Source of the DNA: Niveispirillum irakense DSM 11586
Lineage (GTDB): Bacteria; Pseudomonadota; Alphaproteobacteria; Azospirillales; Azospirillaceae
Direction of reading: 5' to 3'
Assembly: GCF_000429645.1 (NCBI RefSeq)
Contig: NZ_AUCG01000020.1
Coordinates: forward strand, 1-64,000
Length of the DNA: 64,000 bases
A program made the translations under genes and the position numbers. Shown in pieces: positions 51,763-60,208 of the stretch. Position 1 is the first letter of the stretch; every line of letters begins with the position of its first letter. Below the pieces are notes generated by a model. That model had not been told where the DNA came from and did no database searches. It saw only the letters and a list, made by a program, of their open reading frames with translations.

Positions 51763-52704
51763 CTAATATCCCCGCCCCCGGTCCACCACATGCGCCAGCC
51801 CCTGGCCGGCACGGTGGCGGGCGATATTGGCGGTGATGATGGGGGCCGCCGTCTGCGGCAGGGTTTGGGCTGCGGCATGGGGCAGGATGGTGATGAAAGG
51901 ATGGGTCCAGAACGGGTGATCGGCGGGTAAAGGCTCTACCGCGAACACATCCAGCGTCGCCGCCGCCAGCCGCCCCTCCTCCAGCAGGGGCAGCAAATCC
52001 GCCTCCACCAGATGGGCGCCACGGGCGGCATTGATCAGATAAGCGCCGTGCGGCAGGTGGGACAGGGTCTCCCGGTTCAGGATGCCGCGCGTATCCGGGG
52101 TCAGCGGCAGCAGGCAGACCAGGATATCGGTCTGGGCCAGCATATCGCGCAGCCCGTCCGCCCCCTGGAAGCAGCGCACACCCGGCAGCGTCTTCGGCCC
52201 CCGGCTCCACCCCAGCACATCGAAACCGAAACCGCTGAGCGCGCGGGCCGATGCGGCCCCCAGTTCCCCCAGGCCCAGCAGGCCGACGCGACGTTCCGAC
52301 GCCAGACTTTGGGGCAGCATCTGCCAGTGCAGCACTTCCTGTTGCGCCCGATAGGCCGGCATGGAGCGGTGGTAATGCAGCACCTGCATCACGACAAATT
52401 CCACCATGCCGGCGACCAGCGACGGGTCCACCATCCGCACCAGCGGGATATGGGCGGGCAGGCTGGCATCCAGCAGGACATTATCCACCCCCGCCCCCAT
52501 GGAGAAGATGGCCTTCAGCCCCACCATCCCATCCAGAAGGCCGGGCGGCTGTTTCCACAGCAGGGCATAGTCGATTTCCGCCGGATCGCCGACCGACGGC
52601 CAGACCCTTATGTCCAAACCCGGATCGGCCCGGTGCAGGGCTGCCAGCCACGCCGCCTGGTCCACCCCCTGGCAGGCGAACAGCAAAACCGGTGCGCGGC
52701 TCAT
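51763..52704 (-). CDS. ghrA: Glyoxylate/hydroxypyruvate reductase GhrA
   Basis: D-2-hydroxyacid dehydrogenase of 313 residues reducing glyoxylate and hydroxypyruvate. The nucleotide fold has GLGELG at 144-149 and WSR after the second strand (NADPH type). Catalytic residues are Arg228 (NAARGAHLVE), Glu257 (AVEPLP) and His276 (LPHAAA). The ending VDRGRGY and the block IFSMGAGVD match E. coli GhrA. Its ATG overlaps the stop of the TPR-methyltransferase gene. Confidence 0.9.
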   Translation of the reverse strand: MSRAPVLLFACQGVDQAAWLAALHRADPGLDIRVWPSVGDPAEIDYALLWKQPPGLLDGMVGLKAIFSMGAGVDNVLLDASLPAHIPLVRMVDPSLVAGMVEFVVMQVLHYHRSMPAYRAQQEVLHWQMLPQSLASERRVGLLGLGELGAASARALSGFGFDVLGWSRGPKTLPGVRCFQGADGLRDMLAQTDILVCLLPLTPDTRGILNRETLSHLPHGAYLINAARGAHLVEADLLPLLEEGRLAAATLDVFAVEPLPADHPFWTHPFITILPHAAAQTLPQTAAPIITANIARHRAGQGLAHVVDRGRGY

Positions 52705-53984
52705 GGCCCCTTCCCCTCGATCATCAGTGCCACCTGCCCCGTAAACGGGCTGACGGCGATATAGCGCCAGGCCAGCCCCTGCGCAGCGGCAAATTCATGG
52801 AACGCCTTGAATTCATGCTCAGCCCAGGTCCGGTTGCCGATGAATTCGTCAAAGACCAGCACGGTCCCCGGCCCGATATAGGGTGCCAGCCCGGCCAGCA
52901 CCGTGACGGTGGAACTGTAGATGTCGCAATCCACATTCACAAAGCGCACCGGCCCGGCCTGGGCGGCCATGAAGGCGGGCAGCGTCTGGTCGAACCAGCC
53001 TGGATGCAGGGACACATTATCCGGCATGGCGGGCAGGTCCAGCCCGGTGCTGAAGGTGCCCGCCGGCTCATTCCCCCAGCCTTCGGGCAGCCCTTCAAAA
53101 CTATCGAACCCATGGACAGGCTGCCCGGCCACCGCCGCGATATGGCGCAGGGAGGTGCCACGTCGCACGCCAAATTCCAGCACCAGCCCCGGCACCACCG
53201 CCTGGGACAGGGCAAAGCGCAGGATATCGGCACTGACCGCGAAAAGCCGGCAATCAGGGGCCAGATGTGGCAGCAGGGCCGCTGCCCCCGCCGCCACCGG
53301 GCTATCGGCGCCGGCATCGGGGACAGGCCGTCCGGTCAACAGCGCATAGGCGGCCAGGAAGCCCTGATATTTGCGGTTGGCGCCAATGCAGGCGGTGGCC
53401 CGGCGCAGCCGGGTTTCTGCGGCATCCAGCCCTTCGGGGCCAAGCGCGCAGGCATGGGACAGGAACCATCCCGCCGCATGGCCGGGATCGACCGCCAACA
53501 GCCGGTCACATTCGGCCAGCGCCTCCGCTGCCGCCCCCAGCGCATGCAGGGACAAGGCCCGCTGATAGCGCAACTCATCGGTCAGGCTGTTGCCTTCGCC
53601 TGCCACCTGATCAACCAGGGCCACCGCCTCGGCATATTGCGCATCGCGGCGCAGGGCCGATGCCAGCGCCTCCCACACCGATGGGCTGGGGTCCGACACC
53701 GCCAGTTCGCGCAGCAGCGGCACCGCCGCATGGGCCAGCCCCAACCCGTTCAACGCGCGGGCCAGGGTGAAGCGGGCGCCCTTGTCCGTGGGGTCAAGGG
53801 CCAGGGCCGCCTGCAGGTGCTGGCGGGCGGCTTCATGCTCATGCAGCCCGACCAGCGCCTGTCCCAGAAGCGTCAGGCCGTGCACCGTCCCTGGCGATCC
53901 CCCATCAGCCAGCAAAAGGCGCCGCGCCGCACGATAGCGCCCCGCCTGGACCAGCGCTGCCGCCTCTTCCTCACGCTGCCGCAT
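52701..53984 (-). CDS. TPR protein with C-terminal TylF-like methyltransferase domain
   Basis: Protein of 427 residues. The first 190 residues hold several TPR-like helix pairs (ALVGLHEHEAARQHLQAALALDPTD, ALGAAAEALAECDRLLAVDPGHA). From about 230 comes a class I SAM-dependent methyltransferase of the macrocin O-methyltransferase (TylF) type, with LVLEFGVRRGTSLRHIA (SAM loop), FDSFEGLPEGW and FVNVDCDIYSST (metal-binding acids). Such domains methylate sugar or small-molecule hydroxyls. The acceptor is unknown; TPR repeats suggest a protein partner. Coupled to ghrA. Confidence 0.82.
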   Translation of the reverse strand: MRQREEEAAALVQAGRYRAARRLLLADGGSPGTVHGLTLLGQALVGLHEHEAARQHLQAALALDPTDKGARFTLARALNGLGLAHAAVPLLRELAVSDPSPSVWEALASALRRDAQYAEAVALVDQVAGEGNSLTDELRYQRALSLHALGAAAEALAECDRLLAVDPGHAAGWFLSHACALGPEGLDAAETRLRRATACIGANRKYQGFLAAYALLTGRPVPDAGADSPVAAGAAALLPHLAPDCRLFAVSADILRFALSQAVVPGLVLEFGVRRGTSLRHIAAVAGQPVHGFDSFEGLPEGWGNEPAGTFSTGLDLPAMPDNVSLHPGWFDQTLPAFMAAQAGPVRFVNVDCDIYSSTVTVLAGLAPYIGPGTVLVFDEFIGNRTWAEHEFKAFHEFAAAQGLAWRYIAVSPFTGQVALMIEGKGP

Positions 53985-54072
53985 CGTGCCGCTTCTTCCT
54001 TGTCATCAGGGTCTGGAAACTGCTGATAGCAGGATGGGCGCGAGGCGGCAAATCTCCCTCATGCGCCTTGCT

Positions 54073-54591
54073 TCAGGTCGCCTCCGTCGTCTGCCAGCCG
54101 GCCAGCAGCTTGGCCAGCAGCCGCTCCAGGGTTGCCTGTTCCTCCCCTTCCAGGGGGGACAGCAAGGCCTTTTCATTGGCGACATGCGGTTCCAGTATCT
54201 TTTCCATCAAGGCCAGACCGGCAGGCGTCAGGCACACCATCACGCCGCGGCGGTCCGCTGGATGGGGCTGGCGTTCAATCAACCCGGCTTTTTCCAGCCG
54301 GTCCAGACGGCCCGTCATCCCACCAGAAGAGATCATCGCCGTGTCGGCCAGGGCCGTCGGGGTCAGCCGGTAAGGGGCGCCGGCGCGGCGCAGCGTGGCC
54401 AGCACGTCAAATTCCCCATATTGCAACCCATGGCCAGCAAAGAAAGGCGTCAGCCGATCCCGCACGATCAGATGTGCCGCTTCCACAATCCGGCCCACCA
54501 GTACCATGGGGAAAGGGTCGATGTCGGGCCGCTCCCGTCGCCATTGTTCCGCCACCATGCCCGCGCGATCCCGCATAGCTGCCCCCGTCAT
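54073..54591 (-). CDS. MarR-family transcriptional regulator
   Basis: Regulator of 172 residues. The winged helix spans about 57-130 (LQYGEFDVLATLRRAG, TPTALADTAMISSGGMTGRLDRLEKAGLIER, PADRRGVMVCLTPAG). It is divergent from the MFS gene at 54680, with a 14-bp palindrome between them, the usual layout for a repressor of a neighbouring exporter that responds to a small aromatic or drug-like ligand. Confidence 0.9.
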   Translation of the reverse strand: MTGAAMRDRAGMVAEQWRRERPDIDPFPMVLVGRIVEAAHLIVRDRLTPFFAGHGLQYGEFDVLATLRRAGAPYRLTPTALADTAMISSGGMTGRLDRLEKAGLIERQPHPADRRGVMVCLTPAGLALMEKILEPHVANEKALLSPLEGEEQATLERLLAKLLAGWQTTEAT

Positions 54592-54607
54592 ATCCCGGCC
54601 CCAAGTT

Positions 54608-54621
54608 TCTTACTGGTAAGA
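54608..54621. promoter_or_regulatory. Palindromic operator between MarR and MFS genes
   Basis: TCTTACTGGTAAGA is a perfect 14-bp palindrome in the 88-bp divergent gap. It overlaps a TAAGAT -10-like hexamer reading towards the MFS gene. A MarR dimer site controlling both genes is likely. Confidence 0.6.
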
Positions 54622-54679
54622 TAAAAAGCGCCCAACAGGCGGGCGAACGACCCCGCCGACGATAAGGGAATCGTTTACC

Positions 54680-55870
54680 ATGTCCACCATTAGCCACGCC
54701 GACACCGGCAGGCGGGCGGAGACGCATGGCTTTGCACTTGGCTTGGCCGGGCTGTTGCTCTTGGCGCTCAATCTCCGTCCGGCCCTGGCCAGCATCGGCC
54801 CGCTGCTGGACCTGATCCAGAAATCGACCGGCCTTTCCAATACCAGCGCCAGCCTGCTGACCGTTCTGCCCGTCATTGCGATGGGGCTGGGGGCGCTGGC
54901 CGGCGGCTGGCTGCAGCGCCATCTGGGTGAAAGGCGGGGCGTTGCCGCCGGTATGGCGCTGATTGCGCTGGCTTGCCTGTCCCGCCTGCTGCCGGCTGGC
55001 GGGGCCGGGCTGCTGGCCAGCGCGGTGCTGGCCGGTATCGGCATTTCCCTGGTCCAGGCCCTGCTGCCCACCGTGATCAAGCGGCGCTATGGCGCGCAAT
55101 CCGGGCGGATGCTGGGGCTCTACACCACCGGGATCATGGGCGGGGCAGCCATCGCCGCCGCCAGTGCCGCCGGGCTCAGCAACTGGCTGGGCTGGGACGG
55201 CGCGCTGGGATTCTGGGCCATACCGGCCTGTGTGGCCCTGTTGATCTGGCTGGTGACGGAACCGGCGGCCCGCCGGACCCAGAGCACCGCCGCCGCACCG
55301 CCCATCAACTGGCTGCAGCGGCGCCGGACATGGGAATTGCTGGCCTTTTTCGGCCTGGGCACGGGGGCTTTCACCCTGATGCTGGCCTGGTTGCCGCCCT
55401 TCTATACCGGCCTGGGCTGGGAGCGGGCGGATGCCGGCTTCCTGATGGCAGGCCTGACGGTGACGGAGGTGGTGGCCGGGCTGCTGGTATCCGCCCTTAT
55501 CGGCCGCTTCCCGGACCGGCGCGGGCCGCTGCTGCTGGTTCTAAGCCTGCTGCTGGCGGGTCTGGGCTGCCTGATCCTGGCGCCGGAAGCCTTGGCCGTG
55601 CCTGCCTGCATCGCCCTGGGCCTGGGCATCGGGTCTTTGTTTCCCCTGTCCATGATCCTGGCGATGGATCAGGCGGAGCGGCCGGCTGATGCCGGCGCGC
55701 TGCTCTCCCTCGTGCAGGGCGGCGGCTATCTGCTGGCCAGTCTGGTGCCGCTGCTGGCCGGATATCTGCGCGACCATTTCGCCGACCTGACCCAAGCCTG
55801 GATGGCGATGGGGGTTGGCGTGGTGGTGATGATGATGCTCTGCCTGCGCTTCCGTCCCATCCGGCATTGA
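54680..55870 (+). CDS. MFS transporter, CynX/NimT type
   Basis: Inner-membrane transporter of 396 residues with twelve predicted segments. The NLRPALASIGPLL opening and GEALAG-like loops place it in the cyanate permease / 2-nitroimidazole transporter group. AAGGGAA lies upstream of the ATG. It is probably controlled by the divergent MarR protein. The transported compound cannot be told. Confidence 0.85.
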   Translation: MSTISHADTGRRAETHGFALGLAGLLLLALNLRPALASIGPLLDLIQKSTGLSNTSASLLTVLPVIAMGLGALAGGWLQRHLGERRGVAAGMALIALACLSRLLPAGGAGLLASAVLAGIGISLVQALLPTVIKRRYGAQSGRMLGLYTTGIMGGAAIAAASAAGLSNWLGWDGALGFWAIPACVALLIWLVTEPAARRTQSTAAAPPINWLQRRRTWELLAFFGLGTGAFTLMLAWLPPFYTGLGWERADAGFLMAGLTVTEVVAGLLVSALIGRFPDRRGPLLLVLSLLLAGLGCLILAPEALAVPACIALGLGIGSLFPLSMILAMDQAERPADAGALLSLVQGGGYLLASLVPLLAGYLRDHFADLTQAWMAMGVGVVVMMMLCLRFRPIRH

Positions 55871-55893
55871 CCGGGGCGAAGGGGCGGCGGGTC

Positions 55894-55992
55894 ATACCAA
55901 CCCGCCTTGAGTTTGACTCATGGCGGGTTGGTATCGGCGGCGACTGCCGCCGCGCGGCTCGTGCCGCGTTAGCCAAACCAACGGAGTTGGTG
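55894..55992. repeat. Family C multi-hairpin element
   Basis: Four hairpins in a row: a long one with ATACCAACCCGCC / GGCGGGTTGGTAT arms and an inner TGAG/CTCA (55894-55934), GGCGGC/GCCGCC (55937-55952), GCGCGGC/GCCGCG (about 55953-55969) and ACCAAC/TTGGT (about 55977-55992). It lies between the convergent MFS and MocR genes and may serve as a terminator for both. Only one copy is in the window. Confidence 0.6.
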
Positions 55993-56049
55993 CCGGCGCC
56001 TGAGGCCGTCGAAGGGTTGACCAAGGGTCAATCATTCGGCGGATTAGGA

Positions 56050-57441
56050 TCAGACGATCTCCTGGACCGGGGCGGGGCCATAGGCCAGCAGGTCGGCGAT
56101 CCGCTCCAGCGCCAGGGTCAGTTGCTGCCGGTCAGGGGCAGCCCCCAGGGCAATGCGCACATGCTCCCCCACCGGCTGGCCGACGGTAAAGGCGCTGCCG
56201 GCCACCAGCCCCAGCCCGGTGCGGCGGGCCTGCTCGACAAAATCCGTCGCCCCCTGCCCCGGCGGCAGGCGCAGCCACACATGGTGGCCGGCGGGGTTCG
56301 CCTCGTAACTGCCGGCGGGCAGGATCGTCGCGGCCAGTTCCTGGCGGACCATGGTTTCCGCCCGGATGGCCGTCAGGATCGTTTCTGCGGTGCCATCCTG
56401 TATCCAGGCCGTCGCCACCGCTACGGAAAGCGGCGGCGCCATCTGCGCCACGGCCCGCAAGGCGGTACGGGCCTGCTGGGCACGGGCGGCATCAGGGGCC
56501 ACCAGATAGGCCAACCGAAGGCCGGGCGTCAGCCCCTTGGCCAGCGTCGCCACATACCAGACCAGATCAGGCGCAAGGTGCGCCAGGGGTGGCACCGGCA
56601 CAGGCGGCAGCCGCCCATAGGCATCATCCTCGATGATGCAAAGCCCATGGCGCCGCGCCACAGCCAGCAGCGCCATGCGCCGTTCCAGCCCCGCCGTGCG
56701 GGTGGTGGGGTTCTGGATAGTGGGGGACAGGTACAGCACGGCGGCCCCGCCCCCGGCACAGGCGCGATCCAGCGCCTCGGGGCATACGCCCTCCCCATCC
56801 ATCTCCACGCCTTCAATCGCGATACCCAGCGCATCGGCGGCGGCCCGCAGGCCGGGATAGGTGAAACAGCCGGTCAACAGACGGCGGCCAGCGGGCACCA
56901 GCAGCGTCAACAGGGCAGCCAGCCCGGCCTGCGCGCCCCCGACCAGCAACACCCGATCCGCCTGCAAGCCTGGCAGCAGCGGAGCCAGCCAGGCAGCCCC
57001 CGCCGCCCGGTCCACCGGCGCGCCGCCAATGGGCTGGTAATTCAACAGGCGCGACAGGTCCGGCCGCTGCGTCACCGCCGCCAGGGTCCGGGCCAGCCGG
57101 GCCTGGATGGAGGCCGCCGGGGGCTGGGGCGGCAGGTTCATGGACAGGTCAAGTTCCACCGGACGCAAACTGGCCACCGGGGCTGGCCCCAGATCGCGGA
57201 TGAAGGTGCCACGGCCCACCGCCGCATCAATCAACCCGCGTTCCCGCGCCTCCCCATAAGCGCGCGTCACCGTGGTCAGATCCACGCCCAACGCTTGGGC
57301 CAGCGCGCGATGGGTCGGCAGCCGGTCCCCCGGTCGCAACAGGCCATTGGCAATGTCGCTGGCAATGGCATCGGCAATCGCCCGGTAGAGCGGCCCCTGC
57401 CCCAGCCGGCCAGCGGGGGTCCAGCCGGCCTCACTCGGCAT
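56050..57441 (-). CDS. MocR-family regulator (GntR HTH fused to aminotransferase)
   Basis: Protein of 463 residues. A GntR winged helix (about 17-82: GPLYRAIADAIASDI, RPGDRLPTHRALAQALGVDLTTVTRAY, GRGTF) is joined by a linker to a fold-type-I aminotransferase domain with PLP-binding Lys302 in ATLAKGLTPGLRLAYL and the Asn of IQNPTTRTAG. MocR proteins use PLP and amines as effectors. Its start overlaps the DUF983 stop by 11 bases, so they form an operon. Direct repeats upstream of DUF983 could be its binding sites. Confidence 0.9.
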   Translation of the reverse strand: MPSEAGWTPAGRLGQGPLYRAIADAIASDIANGLLRPGDRLPTHRALAQALGVDLTTVTRAYGEARERGLIDAAVGRGTFIRDLGPAPVASLRPVELDLSMNLPPQPPAASIQARLARTLAAVTQRPDLSRLLNYQPIGGAPVDRAAGAAWLAPLLPGLQADRVLLVGGAQAGLAALLTLLVPAGRRLLTGCFTYPGLRAAADALGIAIEGVEMDGEGVCPEALDRACAGGGAAVLYLSPTIQNPTTRTAGLERRMALLAVARRHGLCIIEDDAYGRLPPVPVPPLAHLAPDLVWYVATLAKGLTPGLRLAYLVAPDAARAQQARTALRAVAQMAPPLSVAVATAWIQDGTAETILTAIRAETMVRQELAATILPAGSYEANPAGHHVWLRLPPGQGATDFVEQARRTGLGLVAGSAFTVGQPVGEHVRIALGAAPDRQQLTLALERIADLLAYGPAPVQEIV

Positions 57442-57874
57442 TGCCTGTCCCTTTCACGGTCCCGGCGGATTGTATGGATTGATTGTCTGCATTTTCTTCC
57501 GTGTCCAGCCGGGCCTGTTCCGCCTTATTCATATATTGGGAACAGACCAGCCAGCCCTTCAGCGGCCGCAGCAAGCCCAGGCAAGAGACGACTGACAGCG
57601 GCAGCGTCGTCAGCAGATGCACCCAGAGCGGCGCCTGATAGGCCATTTCCAGCCAGATCGCGAAGCAGACCAGCGGAATGCTGACAATGGACATGGTGAA
57701 GAAAGCCGGGCCATCCGCCGGATCGGCGAAGCTGAAATCCAGGCCGCAGACATTGCATTGCTTGGCCAGCCGCAGATAGCCGTTGAAGATGTGCCCCTCG
57801 CCGCAGGCGGGGCACAGCCCGCGCGCGCCCAACCCCATCGGTGTATCGGCAAAGTCCGAAAGTTTGCGTTCCAT
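57431..57874 (-). CDS. DUF983 membrane protein
   Basis: Protein of 147 residues from the ATG at 57874 (GAGG upstream); the ATG at 57892 is also possible. A four-cysteine zinc-ribbon-like site (LCPACGEGHIFNGYLRLAKQCNVCG) is followed by two membrane segments (IVSIPLVCFAIWLEMAY and HLLTTLPLSVVSCLGLL) and LRPLKGWLVCSQYMNKAEQ. DUF983 proteins are widespread in Alphaproteobacteria without a settled role. Here the gene is coupled to the MocR gene and may be part of its regulon. Confidence 0.85.
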   Translation of the reverse strand: MERKLSDFADTPMGLGARGLCPACGEGHIFNGYLRLAKQCNVCGLDFSFADPADGPAFFTMSIVSIPLVCFAIWLEMAYQAPLWVHLLTTLPLSVVSCLGLLRPLKGWLVCSQYMNKAEQARLDTEENADNQSIQSAGTVKGTGNAE

Positions 57875-57890
57875 GGGGGAGGCCTCATTC

Positions 57891-57956
57891 ATGTATGGAT
57901 AATCACAGCCCGCAATGTATGGAACATGTACGGGATAAACATCCATAATGTCTGGA
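57891..57956. promoter_or_regulatory. Three direct repeats upstream of DUF983-MocR
   Basis: ATGTATGGA occurs at 57891-57899 and 57915-57923, and ATGTCTGGA at 57948-57956 (steps of 24 and 33 bases). On the minus strand these are TCCATACAT boxes. MocR regulators of the GabR/PdxR kind bind direct repeats, which supports autoregulation by the downstream gene. Confidence 0.5.
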
Positions 57957-57991
57957 TGGCAACCGTGCCCCCACCGCATGAAGTGCGACAA

Positions 57992-58654
57992 TTAGGGCGT
58001 TGTGATCTCCACCACCAGGGTGCCCACCCCCTCCACAAAACCTTCCAGCCGGTCGCCCACGGCCAGGGCAGAGACACCCGCCGGGGTGCCGGTGAAAATC
58101 AGGTCACCCGGCGCCAGCGGCATGTAACGGCCCAATTCCTGGATGATTTCCGGCACGGTCCAGATCATCTCCGCCAGATCGCCCCGCTGGCGTTCCGTGC
58201 CATTGATGGACAGGGTGATGGCCCCCTGATCGACACGCGGCACCTGTGATGCCGGCCGCAGGGCGGAAACAGGGGCTGCCCCATCAAAGCCCTTGCCCAT
58301 GTCCCAGGGCTTGCCCTCCTTCTTCGCGGCGCCCTGCAGGTCACGCCGCGTCAGGTCCAGACCCACGCCATAGCCGAAGATGCCCCCGCCCTCCCCGATG
58401 GCGACAACCAGTTCCACCTCATGATGCAGATCGGCCGTCAGCGGTGGATAGGCAACCTTGCCGCCGCCCGGCACAAGGGCATTGGGCGGCTTCATGAAGA
58501 AGAAGGGCGGTTCCCGATTGGCCTGCCCCATCTCCCGCGCGTGGGAATCATAATTGCGACCGACACAGAAGATGCGGCCCACGGGAAACAGCGCGTCACT
58601 TCCCTCCACCTGCAGGGCAGGCACGGGCGGGGGCGGGAAGGCATAATTGGTCAT
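57992..58654 (-). CDS. Fumarylacetoacetate hydrolase family protein
   Basis: Protein of 220 residues from the ATG at 58654; the ATG at 58663 is close and neither has a strong ribosome site. The FAH fold is shown by FPVGRIFCVGRNYDSHAREMG, PPFFFMKPPNAL, LHHEVELVV (metal-binding Glu), GYGVGLDLTRRDLQ and PGDLIFTGTPAGVSAL. Members act on acylpyruvates or oxaloacetate. Divergent from kynureninase over 123 bp, so a role next to aromatic catabolism is plausible. Confidence 0.88.
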   Translation of the reverse strand: MTNYAFPPPPVPALQVEGSDALFPVGRIFCVGRNYDSHAREMGQANREPPFFFMKPPNALVPGGGKVAYPPLTADLHHEVELVVAIGEGGGIFGYGVGLDLTRRDLQGAAKKEGKPWDMGKGFDGAAPVSALRPASQVPRVDQGAITLSINGTERQRGDLAEMIWTVPEIIQELGRYMPLAPGDLIFTGTPAGVSALAVGDRLEGFVEGVGTLVVEITTP

Positions 58655-58777
58655 GGCGATCATCCGGCTGGAAGCAACGGCGCCACTATCCACCAGCCCA
58701 CCCGCTTCACCAAGCAGCTTGACGCACAGGCCATTGGCACGGTTGGTTATCGCCATCGGACAAGAGGGAGAGACCCC

Positions 58778-60013
58778 ATGATCACCCGGCAGCAGGCAGC
58801 AGACCTGGACCGCGACGATCCTTTGGCCCCGCTGCGGGATGCCTTCGCCCTGCCGGAGGGGGTGATCTATCTGAATGGCAATTCCCTTGGGCCCCTGCCC
58901 CGCGCCGCAGCCGAAAGGGTCGCGCAGGCAGCCACGCAGGAATGGGGCCAGGGCCTGATCCGCAGTTGGAACAGTGCCGGCTGGTACGAGGCACCGCGGC
59001 GGCTGGGCGCCCAACTGGCAGGTCTGCTGGGCGCTGAACCGGATGAAATGGTGGTGACCGATGCCACGGGGCTGAACCTGTTCAAAGCCGTGGCGGCTGC
59101 CCTGGCCCTGCGCCCGGACCGGCGCACCATCCTGATGGAAGGCAGCAACTTCCCCACCAATAATTACATCGTCCAGGGCCTGGCCGGCTGGCTGGACCGG
59201 GGCTATCAGATCCGCTTTGTCGAGAAAGGGGAAATCGCCGCCGCCATCACCCCCGATGTCGCCGTGCTGGCCCTGACCCATGTGCATTACAAGACGGCCC
59301 ATATCCTGGACATGCAGGGCCTTACCGCCGCCGCCCATGCCATGGGCGCGCTAACGGTCTGGGATCTGTGCCACAGCGCCGGCGCCATCCCTGTGGATCT
59401 GAACAGGGCCGAGGCCGATTTCGCCGTTGGCTGCACCTATAAATATCTCAATGGCGGGCCGGGCAGCCCCGCCTTTCTGTTCGCCGCCCGCCGCCATCAT
59501 GCCGCCATGGCCCAGCCCCTGTCCGGCTGGTGGAGCCATGCCGCCCCCTTCGCTTTTGACCGGGATTTCCGCCCGGCGGACGGCATCGCCCGCATGATGA
59601 CCGGTACCCAGCCCATCCTGTCGCTGCTGGCCGCCGAAGCCGGGATCGCGCTGGCCTGCGCCACCGACCCGCATCAGGCCCGCGCCAAATCACAGGCGCT
59701 TGGCGCGCTGTTCCTGGGCTTGGTGGAAGAACGCTGCCCCGACCATGGCTTCACCCTGGGCAGCCCCACCGATGCCGGCGAACGCGGCGGCCATGTCGCC
59801 CTGCAGCACCCACAGGGCTATCCGGTGATGAAAGCGCTGATCGAGGCCGGGGTGATCGGCGATTTCCGCGCGCCCGACACGCTGCGCTTCGGCTTCTCCC
59901 CGCTCTATCTGCGCTACGTGGATATCTGGGACGCGGTAGAGATATTGACGACGATCCTGCAAACCGGTCGCTGGCGCGAAGCCCGCTTCCAGCAGGTGGA
60001 GGCGGTGACGTGA
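58778..60013 (+). CDS. kynU: Kynureninase
   Basis: PLP enzyme of 411 residues that cleaves kynurenine to anthranilate and alanine. AGAGGGAG lies upstream of the ATG at 58778. Family parts are IYLNGNSLGPLPRAA, WGQGLIRSWNSAGW, EGSNFPTNNYIVQG, VWDLCHSAGAIPVDL and PLP Lys222 in CTYKYLNGGPGSPAF, with GWWSHA towards the end. Kynurenine formamidase and tryptophan dioxygenase genes are not in the window. Cytoplasmic. Confidence 0.94.
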   Translation: MITRQQAADLDRDDPLAPLRDAFALPEGVIYLNGNSLGPLPRAAAERVAQAATQEWGQGLIRSWNSAGWYEAPRRLGAQLAGLLGAEPDEMVVTDATGLNLFKAVAAALALRPDRRTILMEGSNFPTNNYIVQGLAGWLDRGYQIRFVEKGEIAAAITPDVAVLALTHVHYKTAHILDMQGLTAAAHAMGALTVWDLCHSAGAIPVDLNRAEADFAVGCTYKYLNGGPGSPAFLFAARRHHAAMAQPLSGWWSHAAPFAFDRDFRPADGIARMMTGTQPILSLLAAEAGIALACATDPHQARAKSQALGALFLGLVEERCPDHGFTLGSPTDAGERGGHVALQHPQGYPVMKALIEAGVIGDFRAPDTLRFGFSPLYLRYVDIWDAVEILTTILQTGRWREARFQQVEAVT

Positions 60014-60097
60014 CACCCCCTGTGTGACGTCACACACCCTCTGCGGCACTACGCTAGATTTTGCTGGTTTTAATGGGAACAGGCATATTTCTTAATT

Positions 60098-60181
60098 CCG
60101 TCACCCCGGCGAAGGCCGGGGCCCAGTTTCATAGAGCAAAGAGCCCGTGATTCTGGACCCCGGCCTTCGCCGGGGTGACGG
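60098..60181. repeat. Family A palindromic intergenic repeat
   Basis: About 84 bp: CCGTCACCCCGGCGAAGGCC arm, TCATAGAGCAA core (one change), complementary arm ending CGCCGGGGTGACGG. It lies between the convergent kynureninase and omega-aminotransferase genes. Confidence 0.85.
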
Positions 60182-60208
60182 TGGGGGGCTACCCGATCTC
60201 GCCCTGCC

